Of a DNA stretch of 64,000 nt, positions 34,121 to 44,696 are shown piece after piece. Under the pieces are notes generated by a model, which made no database searches, was not told the origin of the DNA, and saw nothing but the letters and a program-made list of their open reading frames with translations. Each line of letters begins with the position of its first letter. The stretch's first letter is position 1. Position numbers and translations under genes: made by a program. Origin of the DNA: Paludibacteraceae bacterium. GTDB taxonomy: Bacteria; Bacteroidota; Bacteroidia; Bacteroidales; Paludibacteraceae. The DNA is taken from positions 1-64,000 of the forward strand of contig JAKSKR010000012.1 of assembly GCA_024401645.1 (NCBI GenBank), given 5' to 3'.

Positions 34121-37100
34121 TTACTTGCTTACACGAACCTTTTGGGTTGATCCATTACTGAAGACAATGACATAAACGCCTCTCTCTGTCATCTTGTCGA
34201 CACGTTGACCTAAAGCATTATAGATGCCAGTAATTGCAGGATCTACGACCTTGTCTTCATCCAATTCGTCTGGTTCTGCAATTCTGTAAGATTCAGCACC
34301 ATTAACCGAACCCTGAAGATAAGCATGGAAAGGCTTAACTCTAAAGTAACCGTTAGCTTGCTTAAATTCATTATTCTTCACATAATAGTAATTACCTTCA
34401 TCAACCTTCTGCATTGCGAAAGTGCCAATCAAATCACCTTGCAAAGGTTTTTCAACAACCGATATTGGTCCTGTGACCTCAATCTCGAAAGTGCCAGGTG
34501 TTTCTAAGAAGAAAATGACAGGCTGTCCGGCTTCAACCTCAGTAACCTGAGTCAAGACCACCTCACCATTATTAATACCATCCACAGCATAGAACTGGGC
34601 TTTTGTCAAACAATCTTCTTTACGGAATGCGAAAGGCAAGCATAGGGTATTCCACTCTGTTCTTACATTCTCGCGAATATAATGGGCAGTTTCAAACTCA
34701 TCGCCATCGTGCCAGTAAGCAACAATATCGTCGTGCAAGTTCAACTGACCAGGAATAATGTCATCGCCAGTAAATGTAGGATACAAGATGGACTGGAACC
34801 ATACATAATCGCTTTCACTGCGCTCTCCGTTCAAAAGACTAGTAACTGTACCATCGGCAAACTGTTCAGCAGTCCTGCCTCCATCGGTTGTTTCTTCAGT
34901 CGAAAGATAGTAACAATTGATAAGTGTGACTGTTGCAGAATCAGGACAAATCTTGTTCAAACAATCAGCATCGTAAGAGTAACAATTTGATATAGTTTGC
35001 TTACAAGGAACCTTCACATTGACATAAGTCGCCTTGTCACTGTCATAACTTTTTTCTGTCACACTATCTCTGAGGATACCGCAAATACCTCCACCATAGA
35101 TTTGGCCCTTATAGTTGCTAGTTTTGCATTTAACCTTACCCAAGTTATAGCAGTCATTCACATAACAATTATTTTCACCACAGCCAACAATACCGCCAAC
35201 AGCCGAGCTGTCGGTCGTTATATTTCCCACGTTGTAGCACTTGCCAACATAAGATTTAGAATTAGAGCATATACCTGCAGTAGTGGCTGTATTATAGCCA
35301 TAAACATCACCGCTGTTAGAACAGTTGGAAACATAAGAGCCCGAACCACAAACGCCAGCCGCAATTCCTTGCGAGCCATAGACATTGCCAGTGTTGCTGC
35401 AGTCTATTACCTGCCCTACAGAATAACATATACCTGAAGCACTAAGAATTCCGTTTGACCAACGGCCGTCGACTACACCTTCATTATGGCAATTAGATAC
35501 TGTACCAGCTTCACCTACAATACCAACAGCATATGCACCAACACCTTCAGCTTTAATATTGCCGGTATTGAAACTATTTTTCACCGTCATTGCCGACAAT
35601 GCAATACCTGCGGCACCACTTTGAGCACCATAGATGTCTGCACTATTGCTGCAATCATCTAATTCAAGACCAGAGCCATAAGCACATATACCCGCAGCAG
35701 CCACTGTTCCATTCTGCCAACGGCCATCGATAACACCTTCATTATGGCAATTTGTATATTTATCACCACCAGAAGTCTGATAACAGATACCTGCCACAGC
35801 AGACATAGAGCCTTCAGCTTTTATCGTACCTTTATTCGTACAGTTGGCAACAACTTCAGCGCCATTGCCACAGATACCTGAAACACCGAATGATCCAAAA
35901 CCAGAAATGTTGCCACTGTTCTCACAATCGGTTATAGAAGCCACCCTGCTATATAGGGTAATACCAGCAGCACCATACGATTGACCATAAACCATACCAC
36001 TATTGCTGCAATTAGATATTGTTGCACCTTTAGCGTCATAACATATACCCGCAGCAGACAATGCACCGCCACTGTATCTGCCATCTACGTTACCCTCGTT
36101 TCGGCAATTGGTGATTGTTGCATTTTCGGCAGCCGTAACACAAATACCAGCCACAGCATTACCACCATTTGTTGCAGATATATTACCTGTATTCACACAA
36201 TCTTCAAGAATATTTGCATTTGACAAGCAGATACCAGCCACACCGACTCCATTACCCTTGACATTACCCTCGTTTCTACAGTTCCTGAACACTAAACATG
36301 TCTGACCACAAATACCTGCAGCACCCGCAGAAGAAACACTAACAACATCGCCTGTGTTTATACAGTTTTCAGCGGCCTTGCAACCATAAAAACATATACC
36401 TGCGGCACCTGAGCCACTTTCGGTATTTGAAATATTACCATGGTTTTCACAACCTGAAATCAGTTCTGTACCCGTAGCCGATGCACAAATGCCAGCCGCG
36501 CCCGCGCCACAACCTGCTACATCTCCATAGTTTTTGCACTTGGTATAAGAAGTATTCTCTGATTGGCCACAGATTCCACCTGCAGATGTGCAAGTTGCCT
36601 TGATTGGAGATTTATTGACACAATCGGTGAACGAAGAATTTTTAGCTTCGCCACAAATACCACCTATATAGGCACAACCCTCAACAATTGAGCTATCGGC
36701 AACGCCTACAAACACCGTATTTAAGGCTTCACCACAAATAGCACCTACACTAGATTGAGTTGAATTAAAATAAGAATCGACAACCTTTATGTCTGAAATC
36801 GTAGCACCATTGCTATAACCAAACAAGCCTTGGTATGGAGATGTTCCATTAGCATACAAGCCTGAAATTGTATGTTTGCCACCATTAAAATTACCTGCGT
36901 ACTTGTTATAGTAATTTCCAATTGGTGTCCAAACTCTAAAGTCAGCAGTTTTTAAATTAGCAAGGACTTTACCGTTCACAAATATGTCTTCTACCACACG
37001 TGCATTGGCAGTGGAGTCGACAGTGTTGACCTGATTAGCAAACCAATAGAGCTGACCAGCATTTACAATTTCATAATAGCCGTCTTCAACATTCTGTTTT

Positions 37101-40100
37101 GGTTGTTCAAATTCGCCATTGTGCAACAGACAGAAACCATTATCGAACAAGTGTTCGCCAACCTCAACAGCTTCGCCAGTAAATTCTGGAAAATCACCAT
37201 TCTGGAACCATACCTGGCTTTCGGCATCACGTCCATCGTTCAACATAGCAGTCAATGTTCCATTGGCAAACAAAGTCGCAGATCTGCCACCTTCAGAATT
37301 TGATGTTTCAGCAAGGTAATAAGCTTTTCTGGTGTTGCAGTTGCCAGCTAGTATCGAAGAGTTTGATGTCTCAGTAACCTTGCCAACATAGTAACAGTCT
37401 AAAACAGTTCCAGGTGTGTCGCCATATTTAAGACCGATAAGGCCACCAACATAGGCATCTTTATTTGACGCAGACACATCGCCTCGGCAATAAGAATCCT
37501 TGATCGAATTCTGTGTGTCAGAATATTGACCAACCAAACCACCTACATAATTGCCGGTAGAAGTCACATTTGCCACACTGTAGCATTTTTCAATCTGACC
37601 GCCTGAAACGCCAGACAAGCCACCAACATAATCGTCTGTTGAAGTAACATCACCTTCGTTGAAGCAATCTTCAAGAATTGCCTGATAAGAGTTTCCGGCT
37701 ATACCGCCAGTCCAGTTTTCACCTTTAACTACACCCTTGTTTGACGAGTGAGTTAACTGTTTACCATTATATAAACCAAACAAGCCTCCTGTATACGATG
37801 CATGTCCTTCAACATAACCCGTATTGTGACAATTCGTCGCATTTGTATTTGTTGCATAATTACCAACCACACCGCCAATATAACATTGTGTAGCTAATTC
37901 GCTACTCATTACATAAGTGGATACAATATTACCACTATTGCTACAATCACTCACATAACCTTCACCAAAGTTACCACAAATGCCGCCTACATAGAAGCCT
38001 GTACAATTGACATCGCCTGTATTCGTACAATTGGTTATATATCTACCATAGAAGTTTCCACAAATGCCGGCAGAATAACCGACACTTGTAATTTTTCCTT
38101 CATTAACACAGTTGTCGATGATAGCGATATCACCGTCAAAATATCCAAATATATTACCTCCAATACCACCTAAGGCATTATCTGTAGATATTAAGTCTCC
38201 AGTGTTTTTACAGTTTGATATAATAGGATTACTTGCATTTCCAACAATACCACCACAACCATAACCATTTGCCCTAATGTTACCATTGTTTATGCAATCT
38301 GAAATTACAGCTTCGCTAACATAACCAACAATACCTGCGCTATATCCACCAACATTTAAAGTTGCATTGTTTACACACCCCCTAATGGTACCTTTATTAA
38401 CTTGACCAACAATACCACCACAACTACTACTAGTAGTAGAAAGGAAGCCATTGAAAGTACAGTTCTCTATAGTACCATCTTCTTGCAATTCACCAGAAAT
38501 GCCACCAACATCACTAGTGCCAACAACAAATGCATCTTCAAGTTTTACATTCTTAATGGTGCATCCACCGCAATAGCCAAAGAAGCCCAAATCGTAAGCT
38601 CTTTCACGGGAATCGACATAAATACCGCTAATTGTGTGGTCACCACCATCGAAAGTGCCTCGATAAAAATAACCAGCGCCTGCAATTGGTTTCCAATAAC
38701 GGAAATCTGTTTCTCCGTTCAGCATGCCTTCAACAAGATTCTCATTAACGACAATGTCATCAATAACTCTTGCAGAAATAGATTGGTCGTATTTGTTTGC
38801 GACTTCATTAAACCAGTAAAGTTCCTTAACATTACCAATCAAATAGAAGTCACCATCTTGCTCTGGAGTCCAAAGCGCATCGCACACGGTACAAACATCA
38901 TTTTCATCAAAATGGTGTTCAGTACAAGGTTTGTAGTCAACAATGTCACCTTCAAACGAAGGATAGAGTTCACCTTCCTTTTGTCTCCAGATCACATTCT
39001 CGTTACTTTCCTTGTTATTCAGTAGCCAGCAAACCATTCCACTGCGGAACTGTTTTTCGGTTTTTCCACCTGAGAAGTCATCCTTATCTGAAAGATAATA
39101 GCATTTCTTAACATCAGCACCATGCGCAATAGGTTGGCTATAGCTAGCGCCACTCAAGGTTCCACTGTTCAAGCAGTTAGCAACAACATTTTTTGAGTAG
39201 TCACCATATACAATACCACCAACGAACGTTCCTGTAACAGAACCTGTGTTGTAGCAATTGTCTATCATTGTTTTTTTCTCGCCATATCCAACCACACCAC
39301 TGGCATAGTTTCCTGTGGCAAAAATGGTTGAATTAACATTTGCGCTCTTTGAAATGACCGAAGCCTCAGAATTACCAACCACAGCACCAACATAAGTTTG
39401 TGCCTTTAGATAGGAATCCTTCACCAAGACATTCTTAACGGTTGCATTAACACAATAACCAAACAAGCCAACATAAGACTCATTCACATTATTAAAATAC
39501 AATCCACTGATGGTATGTCCCTGCCCATCAAATTCGCCTTTGAATGGTTTAGCGTAAGTGCCAACAGGTTTCCATGCTGTAAATTCGCCGACCAACAAAT
39601 TACCGTTTTCGTCAACAACATTCTCGTTAACCACAATATCGTTAGCCAATTTAGCCTTCAGATTATCAGCTCCCTTATTGACCTTTAGCGCAAATGCATA
39701 CAAGTCGGCCTTATTACTGATCATGCAATAACCATCAATAACCTCCAGTTCCTTAGGCGCACCACAAATGGTACATCTGCCAAATTCATCATATTGGTGA
39801 TTGGTACAATGCAAGCGATTGTAAGTAACGGTTGGGCCCTCGAAAGATGGGTATTTATCATCAAAGCCCTGGCGGTAAGTATTGTTGTAGTCAGAATTCT
39901 CATTTAACTCATAACATACACTACCATCAGCAAACTGTTCTGCAGTTCGGCCTCCATCTGTAGTTTTTACACTGTTCAAGTAATAGCAACTAGATTTGGA
40001 AGTGTATGACGTACCACCTATTTTATACGCATAGTTTGCATTTGACGAACGTACAGTTCCAACACTATAACAATTATTTATGTAGGCATAATAGGAAGTA

Positions 40101-43100
40101 CTACTCTGGTAAGCAATACCTGCTGAATAACCTGCAAAAGTCGACTCGACTGTTCCTCGGTTATAACAATAATTGATGTTAGTAGTATAATTTGTATAAC
40201 AGATGCCAGCTGTATATCTCATTGCTTTTATGTAACCAGTATTACTGCATCGTGTTACGATCAATTTTCTTAGTTGGTTATAACCAACGATACCACCTGC
40301 ATAATAACCACTTGTTGCTTCAACTTTAGCCGTATTACTACAATCTGTAATTTCGCAATAGTTATTCCCGTTATGACCGATAATACCACCTACATAATTA
40401 TTAGTTGTAGTTACCATACCCGAATTATTACAGCCTTCTATTTTAAAATAAGAAGTATTACTGTTATTATATGCGTAACCAACAATACCGCCAGCATAAC
40501 TGTTTGCGCTTACACGCATCTTGTTTTGGCAATTCTCTATTAAGAATTTACCTGTTGAATTTTTGTAACCTACAATACCTCCAACATACGACGAACTTGA
40601 AGAGTTTAAAGTTCCACTTGTCGTACAATCTTTTATGGTAATAGCACTACTTACATAACCGCAGATACCTCCAACATGGTTTTTTGAAGAATTCACAACT
40701 CCCGACATTGTACAACCAGTAATGGTTGTCGAATAAGAGACACGTCCGCAAATACCACCAGCATAAGAATAAGAAGAACTTGTGGCACTAACAGAACCAT
40801 CGAAAACGCAATCTGTGATGTAGGTATAGCCAGTTTCAACATAACCAACAATGCCACCAACATATTGACTTGATCTCACAGTTCCAGGCACAGAACAATC
40901 TGTAATAGTTGCTGTGGAGCCACTAATATGTCCACAAATACCACCTACATAAGAATTTGAAGAATAAACATCACCAGTCATCGAACAACCCTTGACAGTA
41001 ACAGTAGATCCAACATTTCCACAAATGCCACCTACATTGTTACCTACTGATGACATATATCCATTCACATTACAATTTGATATATCAGTTGTTGCACCAA
41101 CATAGCCGCAGACACCTCCTGAATTGGTACCACTAGCATTAATGTGACCATAAACATTGCAGTCCGTTATTTTCATTTCACAATAACTATACACATAACC
41201 ACAAATGCCACCTATATTATCTTTCGAGCTTAGTGTTCCATTAAAAGTACAGCCTGTCACAACAGTGGTATCACTTCCCGATCTGTTGCATCCTACAATA
41301 CCACCGACATAGCTGTCTCCTTTAAAATAAGAATCGGCAATCTTGACATTCTTAATAACGGCATCACCTGTAAAACCAAACAAACCGATGCCTTGATAGC
41401 CATCGCCACAATACAAACCGCTTATAGTGTATCCCTGTCCATCGAACGTGCCACTAAATGATTTATAAGAAGTGTACGAGCCATTGCCGATAGGCGTCCA
41501 AGTCTTGAAAGCACCAGAGTTGGGGTTGCCATCAGCATCGAGCACATTCTCGTTAACAACAATATCGTTCATCAGCATAGCCTTGGCAGTGCTATTGCCC
41601 CTATTAACCATTCGTGCGAAAAGGTTGAGTTCCTCTGCGGTTCTAATACGATAAATGCCATCTTCATCAACAGCCAGCGTTTTCTCTTCTCCACAAATGT
41701 CACATACATAATCTTCGTTGAAGATGTGCGGACAAGCCAAACCCTCGCCAGTAACGATAGGGCCATCGAAAACCGGATAGTTGTCAGTTCCTACATTCTG
41801 GCGCCAAACAATATAATTGTCATCGCTATTTGTTTCCTTGTTGTTTAACAAATAGCAGACATAACCATTCTTAAAGCACTCTTCGGTCATGCCACCATCG
41901 ACATTGGTTTGTTCAGACAAATAGTAACAATTATATAAACTGACATAAGAACCTCCTCCAAAAAGGTTACCTGCATTACCTGTCGAGAAACAACCTTCAA
42001 GCTTCAAGCTATTAGCAATACCAACAATGCCACCATTGTAATACTTGTCGCCAACAGGAATGGAAGTACAGCCTATGTTTGCGCAATAACTTATAGAAGC
42101 ACCTCCACTAGCAGCTGCAGCAATAGCACCACAAGCACCGCCAGAGAAATACGAACCTTTTACATTAAGCATATTTACACTAGCATCTTCTGATATTACA
42201 CCAAAGAATCCCGCAAGCGTTTCTCCAACATTATTATTTACAACAAGACCATTTATTGTATGTGCACCGCCATCGAAGTGACCATAGAAAGGATACTCAA
42301 AGTTTCCTATCGGCATCCATTCTTTGAATGTGCCCTCGTTCAACGAACCATCAGCCTTCAAGACATTTTCGTTGACTGTGATGTCGTTAGTTAAACGGCC
42401 ATTAATATAGTTATTGCCCTCATTAATCTCTCTTGCAAACCATTTAAGATCGGTAACTGTACTTAACAAATAATAGCCATCTTCAAACGCTGGAGTATAA
42501 TTTACTCCACAAACGGAACAAATGCCGTCAATATAATTATGTTCTATACAAGGCATATATGTTGTATAGTCACCAACAAACGAAGGAAAAAGTTCACCAG
42601 GACTTTGTCGCCAAACTCCTTCCTGTGACATTCCGTTCAAAAGATAACAGACATATCCACTAGCAAACTGAGAACTAGTTTTTCCTGATTCGCCAAGAGG
42701 ATTAGATGACAAATAATAACTATTCGTAATTATACTATAGCCATCACTTGTTTCTGTAAATGGTCCAGCATAACTACCAGCACCGGTATAATTCAAATTC
42801 AAGCAATTAGTAATTCTTGTGTTATTACGGCAATAACCAACGATGCCTCCATAATAGGCCCAACAATTTTTCTCTTCACATTGTTTGTCAATTATTAAAC
42901 CTCTATTGTAACAATTCTGGAAACTAGAACTTATAGCCTCACCACACAAGCCTCCCACATAATCACTAGTTACAACAATAGTAGAAGCATTAGAACAAAG
43001 CGAAATGGAAGTTTCATTTACTTTACCAGCAAGTGCACCAACATAATCTTCTGCTTGGAAATAAGAGTCCTTAATATTTATTCCAGACAAAACAGATCCT

Positions 43101-43483
43101 CTTGTAACAGAGAACAAGCCCACATACTGTTTGCTTATCAGATATAATCCGCTTATACTATTTCCTTGACCATCGAAGTTACCAGAATACGGATTTTCAT
43201 CAGTACCTATCGGCGTCCATTCGTTGAATGTGCCCTCGTTCAACGAGCCATCGGCATTCAACACATTTTCGTTGACAGTGATGTCGTTAGTCAAACGGCC
43301 ATTAATGGATGTTTTACCTTCGTTTACTTGGCCGGCAAACCAATACAGGTCTTCGGGAGTTGCCAACTCGTAATAGTCGTCGTCTGACAGTATAGGCTCG
43401 GCCCATACTGTAGATGGCGTAAATGTCACCATAGTCAACAAGGTGACAAGTAATAACTTATAATATTGATATTTAGTTTTCAT
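34121..43483 (-). CDS. Giant GLUG-repeat surface adhesin (six modules)
   Basis: This 3,120-residue exported protein has a signal peptide (about 1-29, ending TVWAE). Six modules begin near residues 33, 330, 605, 1250, 1545 and 2135. Each opens with a DGYY...LYWFA..VN strand and a NDITVNEN...WTPIG...FDGQG..ISGLY block. GLUG-type beta-helix repeats follow (SYVGGICGY...I.NC..G). Each module closes with a YYL....GG.TAEQF..G.VC.LLN block. Adjacent modules are joined by a CxxHxxxxxxCxxCG knot, degenerate before module 6. The C-terminus (about 2900-3120) is a beta domain ending NALGQRVDKMTERGVYV...QKVRVSK, like T9SS tails. The start at 43483 is the first ATG; an in-frame TTG lies three codons earlier. 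It begins 15 bp after the fimbrillin-like gene. Adhesion is inferred from the family. Confidence 0.88.
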   Translation of the reverse strand: MKTKYQYYKLLLVTLLTMVTFTPSTVWAEPILSDDDYYELATPEDLYWFAGQVNEGKTSINGRLTNDITVNENVLNADGSLNEGTFNEWTPIGTDENPYSGNFDGQGNSISGLYLISKQYVGLFSVTRGSVLSGINIKDSYFQAEDYVGALAGKVNETSISLCSNASTIVVTSDYVGGLCGEAISSSFQNCYNRGLIIDKQCEEKNCWAYYGGIVGYCRNNTRITNCLNLNYTGAGSYAGPFTETSDGYSIITNSYYLSSNPLGESGKTSSQFASGYVCYLLNGMSQEGVWRQSPGELFPSFVGDYTTYMPCIEHNYIDGICSVCGVNYTPAFEDGYYLLSTVTDLKWFAREINEGNNYINGRLTNDITVNENVLKADGSLNEGTFKEWMPIGNFEYPFYGHFDGGAHTINGLVVNNNVGETLAGFFGVISEDASVNMLNVKGSYFSGGACGAIAAAASGGASISYCANIGCTSIPVGDKYYNGGIVGIANSLKLEGCFSTGNAGNLFGGGSYVSLYNCYYLSEQTNVDGGMTEECFKNGYVCYLLNNKETNSDDNYIVWRQNVGTDNYPVFDGPIVTGEGLACPHIFNEDYVCDICGEEKTLAVDEDGIYRIRTAEELNLFARMVNRGNSTAKAMLMNDIVVNENVLDADGNPNSGAFKTWTPIGNGSYTSYKSFSGTFDGQGYTISGLYCGDGYQGIGLFGFTGDAVIKNVKIADSYFKGDSYVGGIVGCNRSGSDTTVVTGCTFNGTLSSKDNIGGICGYVYSYCEMKITDCNVYGHINASGTNSGGVCGYVGATTDISNCNVNGYMSSVGNNVGGICGNVGSTVTVKGCSMTGDVYSSNSYVGGICGHISGSTATITDCSVPGTVRSSQYVGGIVGYVETGYTYITDCVFDGSVSATSSSYSYAGGICGRVSYSTTITGCTMSGVVNSSKNHVGGICGYVSSAITIKDCTTSGTLNSSSSSYVGGIVGYKNSTGKFLIENCQNKMRVSANSYAGGIVGYAYNNSNTSYFKIEGCNNSGMVTTTNNYVGGIIGHNGNNYCEITDCSNTAKVEATSGYYAGGIVGYNQLRKLIVTRCSNTGYIKAMRYTAGICYTNYTTNINYCYNRGTVESTFAGYSAGIAYQSSTSYYAYINNCYSVGTVRSSNANYAYKIGGTSYTSKSSCYYLNSVKTTDGGRTAEQFADGSVCYELNENSDYNNTYRQGFDDKYPSFEGPTVTYNRLHCTNHQYDEFGRCTICGAPKELEVIDGYCMISNKADLYAFALKVNKGADNLKAKLANDIVVNENVVDENGNLLVGEFTAWKPVGTYAKPFKGEFDGQGHTISGLYFNNVNESYVGLFGYCVNATVKNVLVKDSYLKAQTYVGAVVGNSEASVISKSANVNSTIFATGNYASGVVGYGEKKTMIDNCYNTGSVTGTFVGGIVYGDYSKNVVANCLNSGTLSGASYSQPIAHGADVKKCYYLSDKDDFSGGKTEKQFRSGMVCWLLNNKESNENVIWRQKEGELYPSFEGDIVDYKPCTEHHFDENDVCTVCDALWTPEQDGDFYLIGNVKELYWFNEVANKYDQSISARVIDDIVVNENLVEGMLNGETDFRYWKPIAGAGYFYRGTFDGGDHTISGIYVDSRERAYDLGFFGYCGGCTIKNVKLEDAFVVGTSDVGGISGELQEDGTIENCTFNGFLSTTSSSCGGIVGQVNKGTIRGCVNNATLNVGGYSAGIVGYVSEAVISDCINNGNIRANGYGCGGIVGNASNPIISNCKNTGDLISTDNALGGIGGNIFGYFDGDIAIIDNCVNEGKITSVGYSAGICGNFYGRYITNCTNTGDVNCTGFYVGGICGNFGEGYVSDCSNSGNIVSTYVMSSELATQCYIGGVVGNYATNTNATNCHNTGYVEGHASYTGGLFGLYNGKQLTHSSNKGVVKGENWTGGIAGNSYQAILEDCFNEGDVTSTDDYVGGLSGVSGGQIEKCYSVANVTSTGNYVGGLVGQYSDTQNSIKDSYCRGDVSASNKDAYVGGLIGLKYGDTPGTVLDCYYVGKVTETSNSSILAGNCNTRKAYYLAETSNSEGGRSATLFANGTLTAMLNDGRDAESQVWFQNGDFPEFTGEAVEVGEHLFDNGFCLLHNGEFEQPKQNVEDGYYEIVNAGQLYWFANQVNTVDSTANARVVEDIFVNGKVLANLKTADFRVWTPIGNYYNKYAGNFNGGKHTISGLYANGTSPYQGLFGYSNGATISDIKVVDSYFNSTQSSVGAICGEALNTVFVGVADSSIVEGCAYIGGICGEAKNSSFTDCVNKSPIKATCTSAGGICGQSENTSYTKCKNYGDVAGCGAGAAGICASATGTELISGCENHGNISNTESGSGAAGICFYGCKAAENCINTGDVVSVSSAGAAGICGQTCLVFRNCRNEGNVKGNGVGVAGICLSNANILEDCVNTGNISATNGGNAVAGICVTAAENATITNCRNEGNVDGRYSGGALSAAGICYDAKGATISNCSNSGMVYGQSYGAAGITLYSRVASITDCENSGNISGFGSFGVSGICGNGAEVVANCTNKGTIKAEGSMSAVAGICYQTSGGDKYTNCHNEGVIDGRWQNGTVAAAGICAYGSGLELDDCSNSADIYGAQSGAAGIALSAMTVKNSFNTGNIKAEGVGAYAVGIVGEAGTVSNCHNEGVVDGRWSNGILSASGICYSVGQVIDCSNTGNVYGSQGIAAGVCGSGSYVSNCSNSGDVYGYNTATTAGICSNSKSYVGKCYNVGNITTDSSAVGGIVGCGENNCYVNDCYNLGKVKCKTSNYKGQIYGGGICGILRDSVTEKSYDSDKATYVNVKVPCKQTISNCYSYDADCLNKICPDSATVTLINCYYLSTEETTDGGRTAEQFADGTVTSLLNGERSESDYVWFQSILYPTFTGDDIIPGQLNLHDDIVAYWHDGDEFETAHYIRENVRTEWNTLCLPFAFRKEDCLTKAQFYAVDGINNGEVVLTQVTEVEAGQPVIFFLETPGTFEIEVTGPISVVEKPLQGDLIGTFAMQKVDEGNYYYVKNNEFKQANGYFRVKPFHAYLQGSVNGAESYRIAEPDELDEDKVVDPAITGIYNALGQRVDKMTERGVYVIVFSNGSTQKVRVSK

Positions 43484-43498
43484 TTTTCTCAAATAGAT

Positions 43499-44413
43499 TT
43501 AATCTGCAAATTCACCTTCTATGCCTAATTCGCCTACAGAAAGGATACGAACCTTAAAATTGTTAAGTGAACGGAACTTTGACCTAGAGAAAGTAACCTT
43601 TGAAATGGTTGATGAATAACGTGACCCATTTACAGTCTCCACCTCAAACTTCAAATTTTGATAAGTACCATAAGGCAACGCCATGTAAAACATCTTGTCG
43701 GCAGTACCAACTGACACGCCTTCGTTACAGACCAAAGTCACAGATTTCGGTCTGTCGTCACCTAACTCATCAAGCTTCAAAGAAGGCACATTGTCTTCTG
43801 AAATACTAGCTGTTGCCATGCCACTAAGGTGTGCATTTTCGGCAGTTATGGTTATAAACTTGACCATGGCTTCACCCGTAGGTGCACTCACATTCAAACG
43901 AATCATGCACCCCAAATTATAGAATGAAAAATTCTTATTGTTTTTAGCACGGCAAATCATCGGATAAGAGCCGTTAGCCAAAGTCAAGCTTTCGTCATAC
44001 TCTTGGTATCTCGGAATCTCAACCCTGAAACTAGAAAGGTCATCAGCAAACGACCTATAACCACTTGCAGGATAGTAAAGCAAGTAGGGGCCTTGCAAAC
44101 TTGGCTGTTGGTCGGAAGTTCTATCGAAAACACTCAAATTGTCCTGTTCAGCGTTTGAATAGGTTGCGACCACGTTGCCATCGGTCAACACAAATTCGTC
44201 ACCTCTAAGCCAAATGTTCTTGTACGAACCATCATTCTCCTGAAGGGTGGTTCTTAACTGATTGCCGTCTTCATCGCCAGCAAAGGTAGCCGTCAACACA
44301 TCCATCGACGCTACCGACTCAATTGCCATGTTGTCAACATTCTCATCCTTGTCGCAAGCCGGCAAAAGCAGAATAGGCAACAATGCCAAAGTCTTTATAT
44401 AATTTGTTCTCAT
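43499..44413 (-). CDS. Fimbrillin-like lipoprotein
   Basis: This 304-residue predicted lipoprotein has a lipobox (LLLPAC) around residue 20. An N-terminal region VASMDVLTATFAGDEDG and strands such as GPYLLYYPASGY and FYNLGCMIRLNV match the fimbrillin (FimA/Mfa-like) pattern of Bacteroidales. No enzyme motif is present. It sits 5 bp after the third micro-ORF and just before the GLUG adhesin, in one operon. It may be a fimbrial subunit or an anchor for the adhesin. The C-terminus ends FKVRILSVGELGIEGEFAD, without a classical donor strand that I can identify. Confidence 0.8.
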   Translation of the reverse strand: MRTNYIKTLALLPILLLPACDKDENVDNMAIESVASMDVLTATFAGDEDGNQLRTTLQENDGSYKNIWLRGDEFVLTDGNVVATYSNAEQDNLSVFDRTSDQQPSLQGPYLLYYPASGYRSFADDLSSFRVEIPRYQEYDESLTLANGSYPMICRAKNNKNFSFYNLGCMIRLNVSAPTGEAMVKFITITAENAHLSGMATASISEDNVPSLKLDELGDDRPKSVTLVCNEGVSVGTADKMFYMALPYGTYQNLKFEVETVNGSRYSSTISKVTFSRSKFRSLNNFKVRILSVGELGIEGEFAD

Positions 44414-44418
44414 ATTAC

Positions 44419-44544
44419 TTAGTTATCAGCATCCAAATCGTCCTCATCATCTTTTCCTGTTTCTTCGGCAAAGCCACCAGAGGTGAAGACTATGCATAAC
44501 GGTTCTAAAAATTCTATCTCAGACTCCTCAAAAAATTTCTTCAT
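44419..44544 (-). CDS. Acidic micro-ORF 3 (41 aa)
   Basis: This frame encodes MKKFFEESEIEFLEPLCIVF followed by an acidic tail ending DDLDADN. It is too short for standard gene calling, but it has an ATG start, spacing of 5 bp to the fimbrillin-like gene, and a leader (aactaaaca...gaattatatg) nearly identical to that of micro-ORF 1. Like its two neighbours it has a short lysine start, a glutamate/aliphatic middle and a highly acidic C-terminus. It contains a single cysteine. Function is unknown. Bacteroidales genomes contain many uncharacterised short peptides of similar look. Confidence 0.65.
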   Translation of the reverse strand: MKKFFEESEIEFLEPLCIVFTSGGFAEETGKDDEDDLDADN

Positions 44545-44568
44545 ATAATTCTGTTTAGTTCAAAACAA

Positions 44569-44682
44569 TCAAGATTCTTCTATATCACCTTCATCATCAG
44601 TAATCTCGGTAGATATTGTTAAAATGTCCACTACCGAAAACTCAACGACTTCTAACTCTGGACTAATATATCTTTTTTTCAT
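44569..44682 (-). CDS. Acidic micro-ORF 2 (37 aa)
   Basis: This frame encodes MKKRYISPELEVVEFSVVDI followed by LTISTEITDDEGDIEES. The start MKKxYxxPELEVVEF is the typical opening of a widespread but uncharacterised class of short Bacteroidales peptides (recalled, not searched). It has a purine-rich ribosome-binding stretch (aggacgagagag) before the ATG. It lies 24 bp before micro-ORF 3 and 14 bp after micro-ORF 1. All three align in the pattern acidic-E-hydrophobic-DIL-T/S-acidic. Confidence 0.7.
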   Translation of the reverse strand: MKKRYISPELEVVEFSVVDILTISTEITDDEGDIEES

Positions 44683-44696
44683 CTCTCTCGTCCTAA

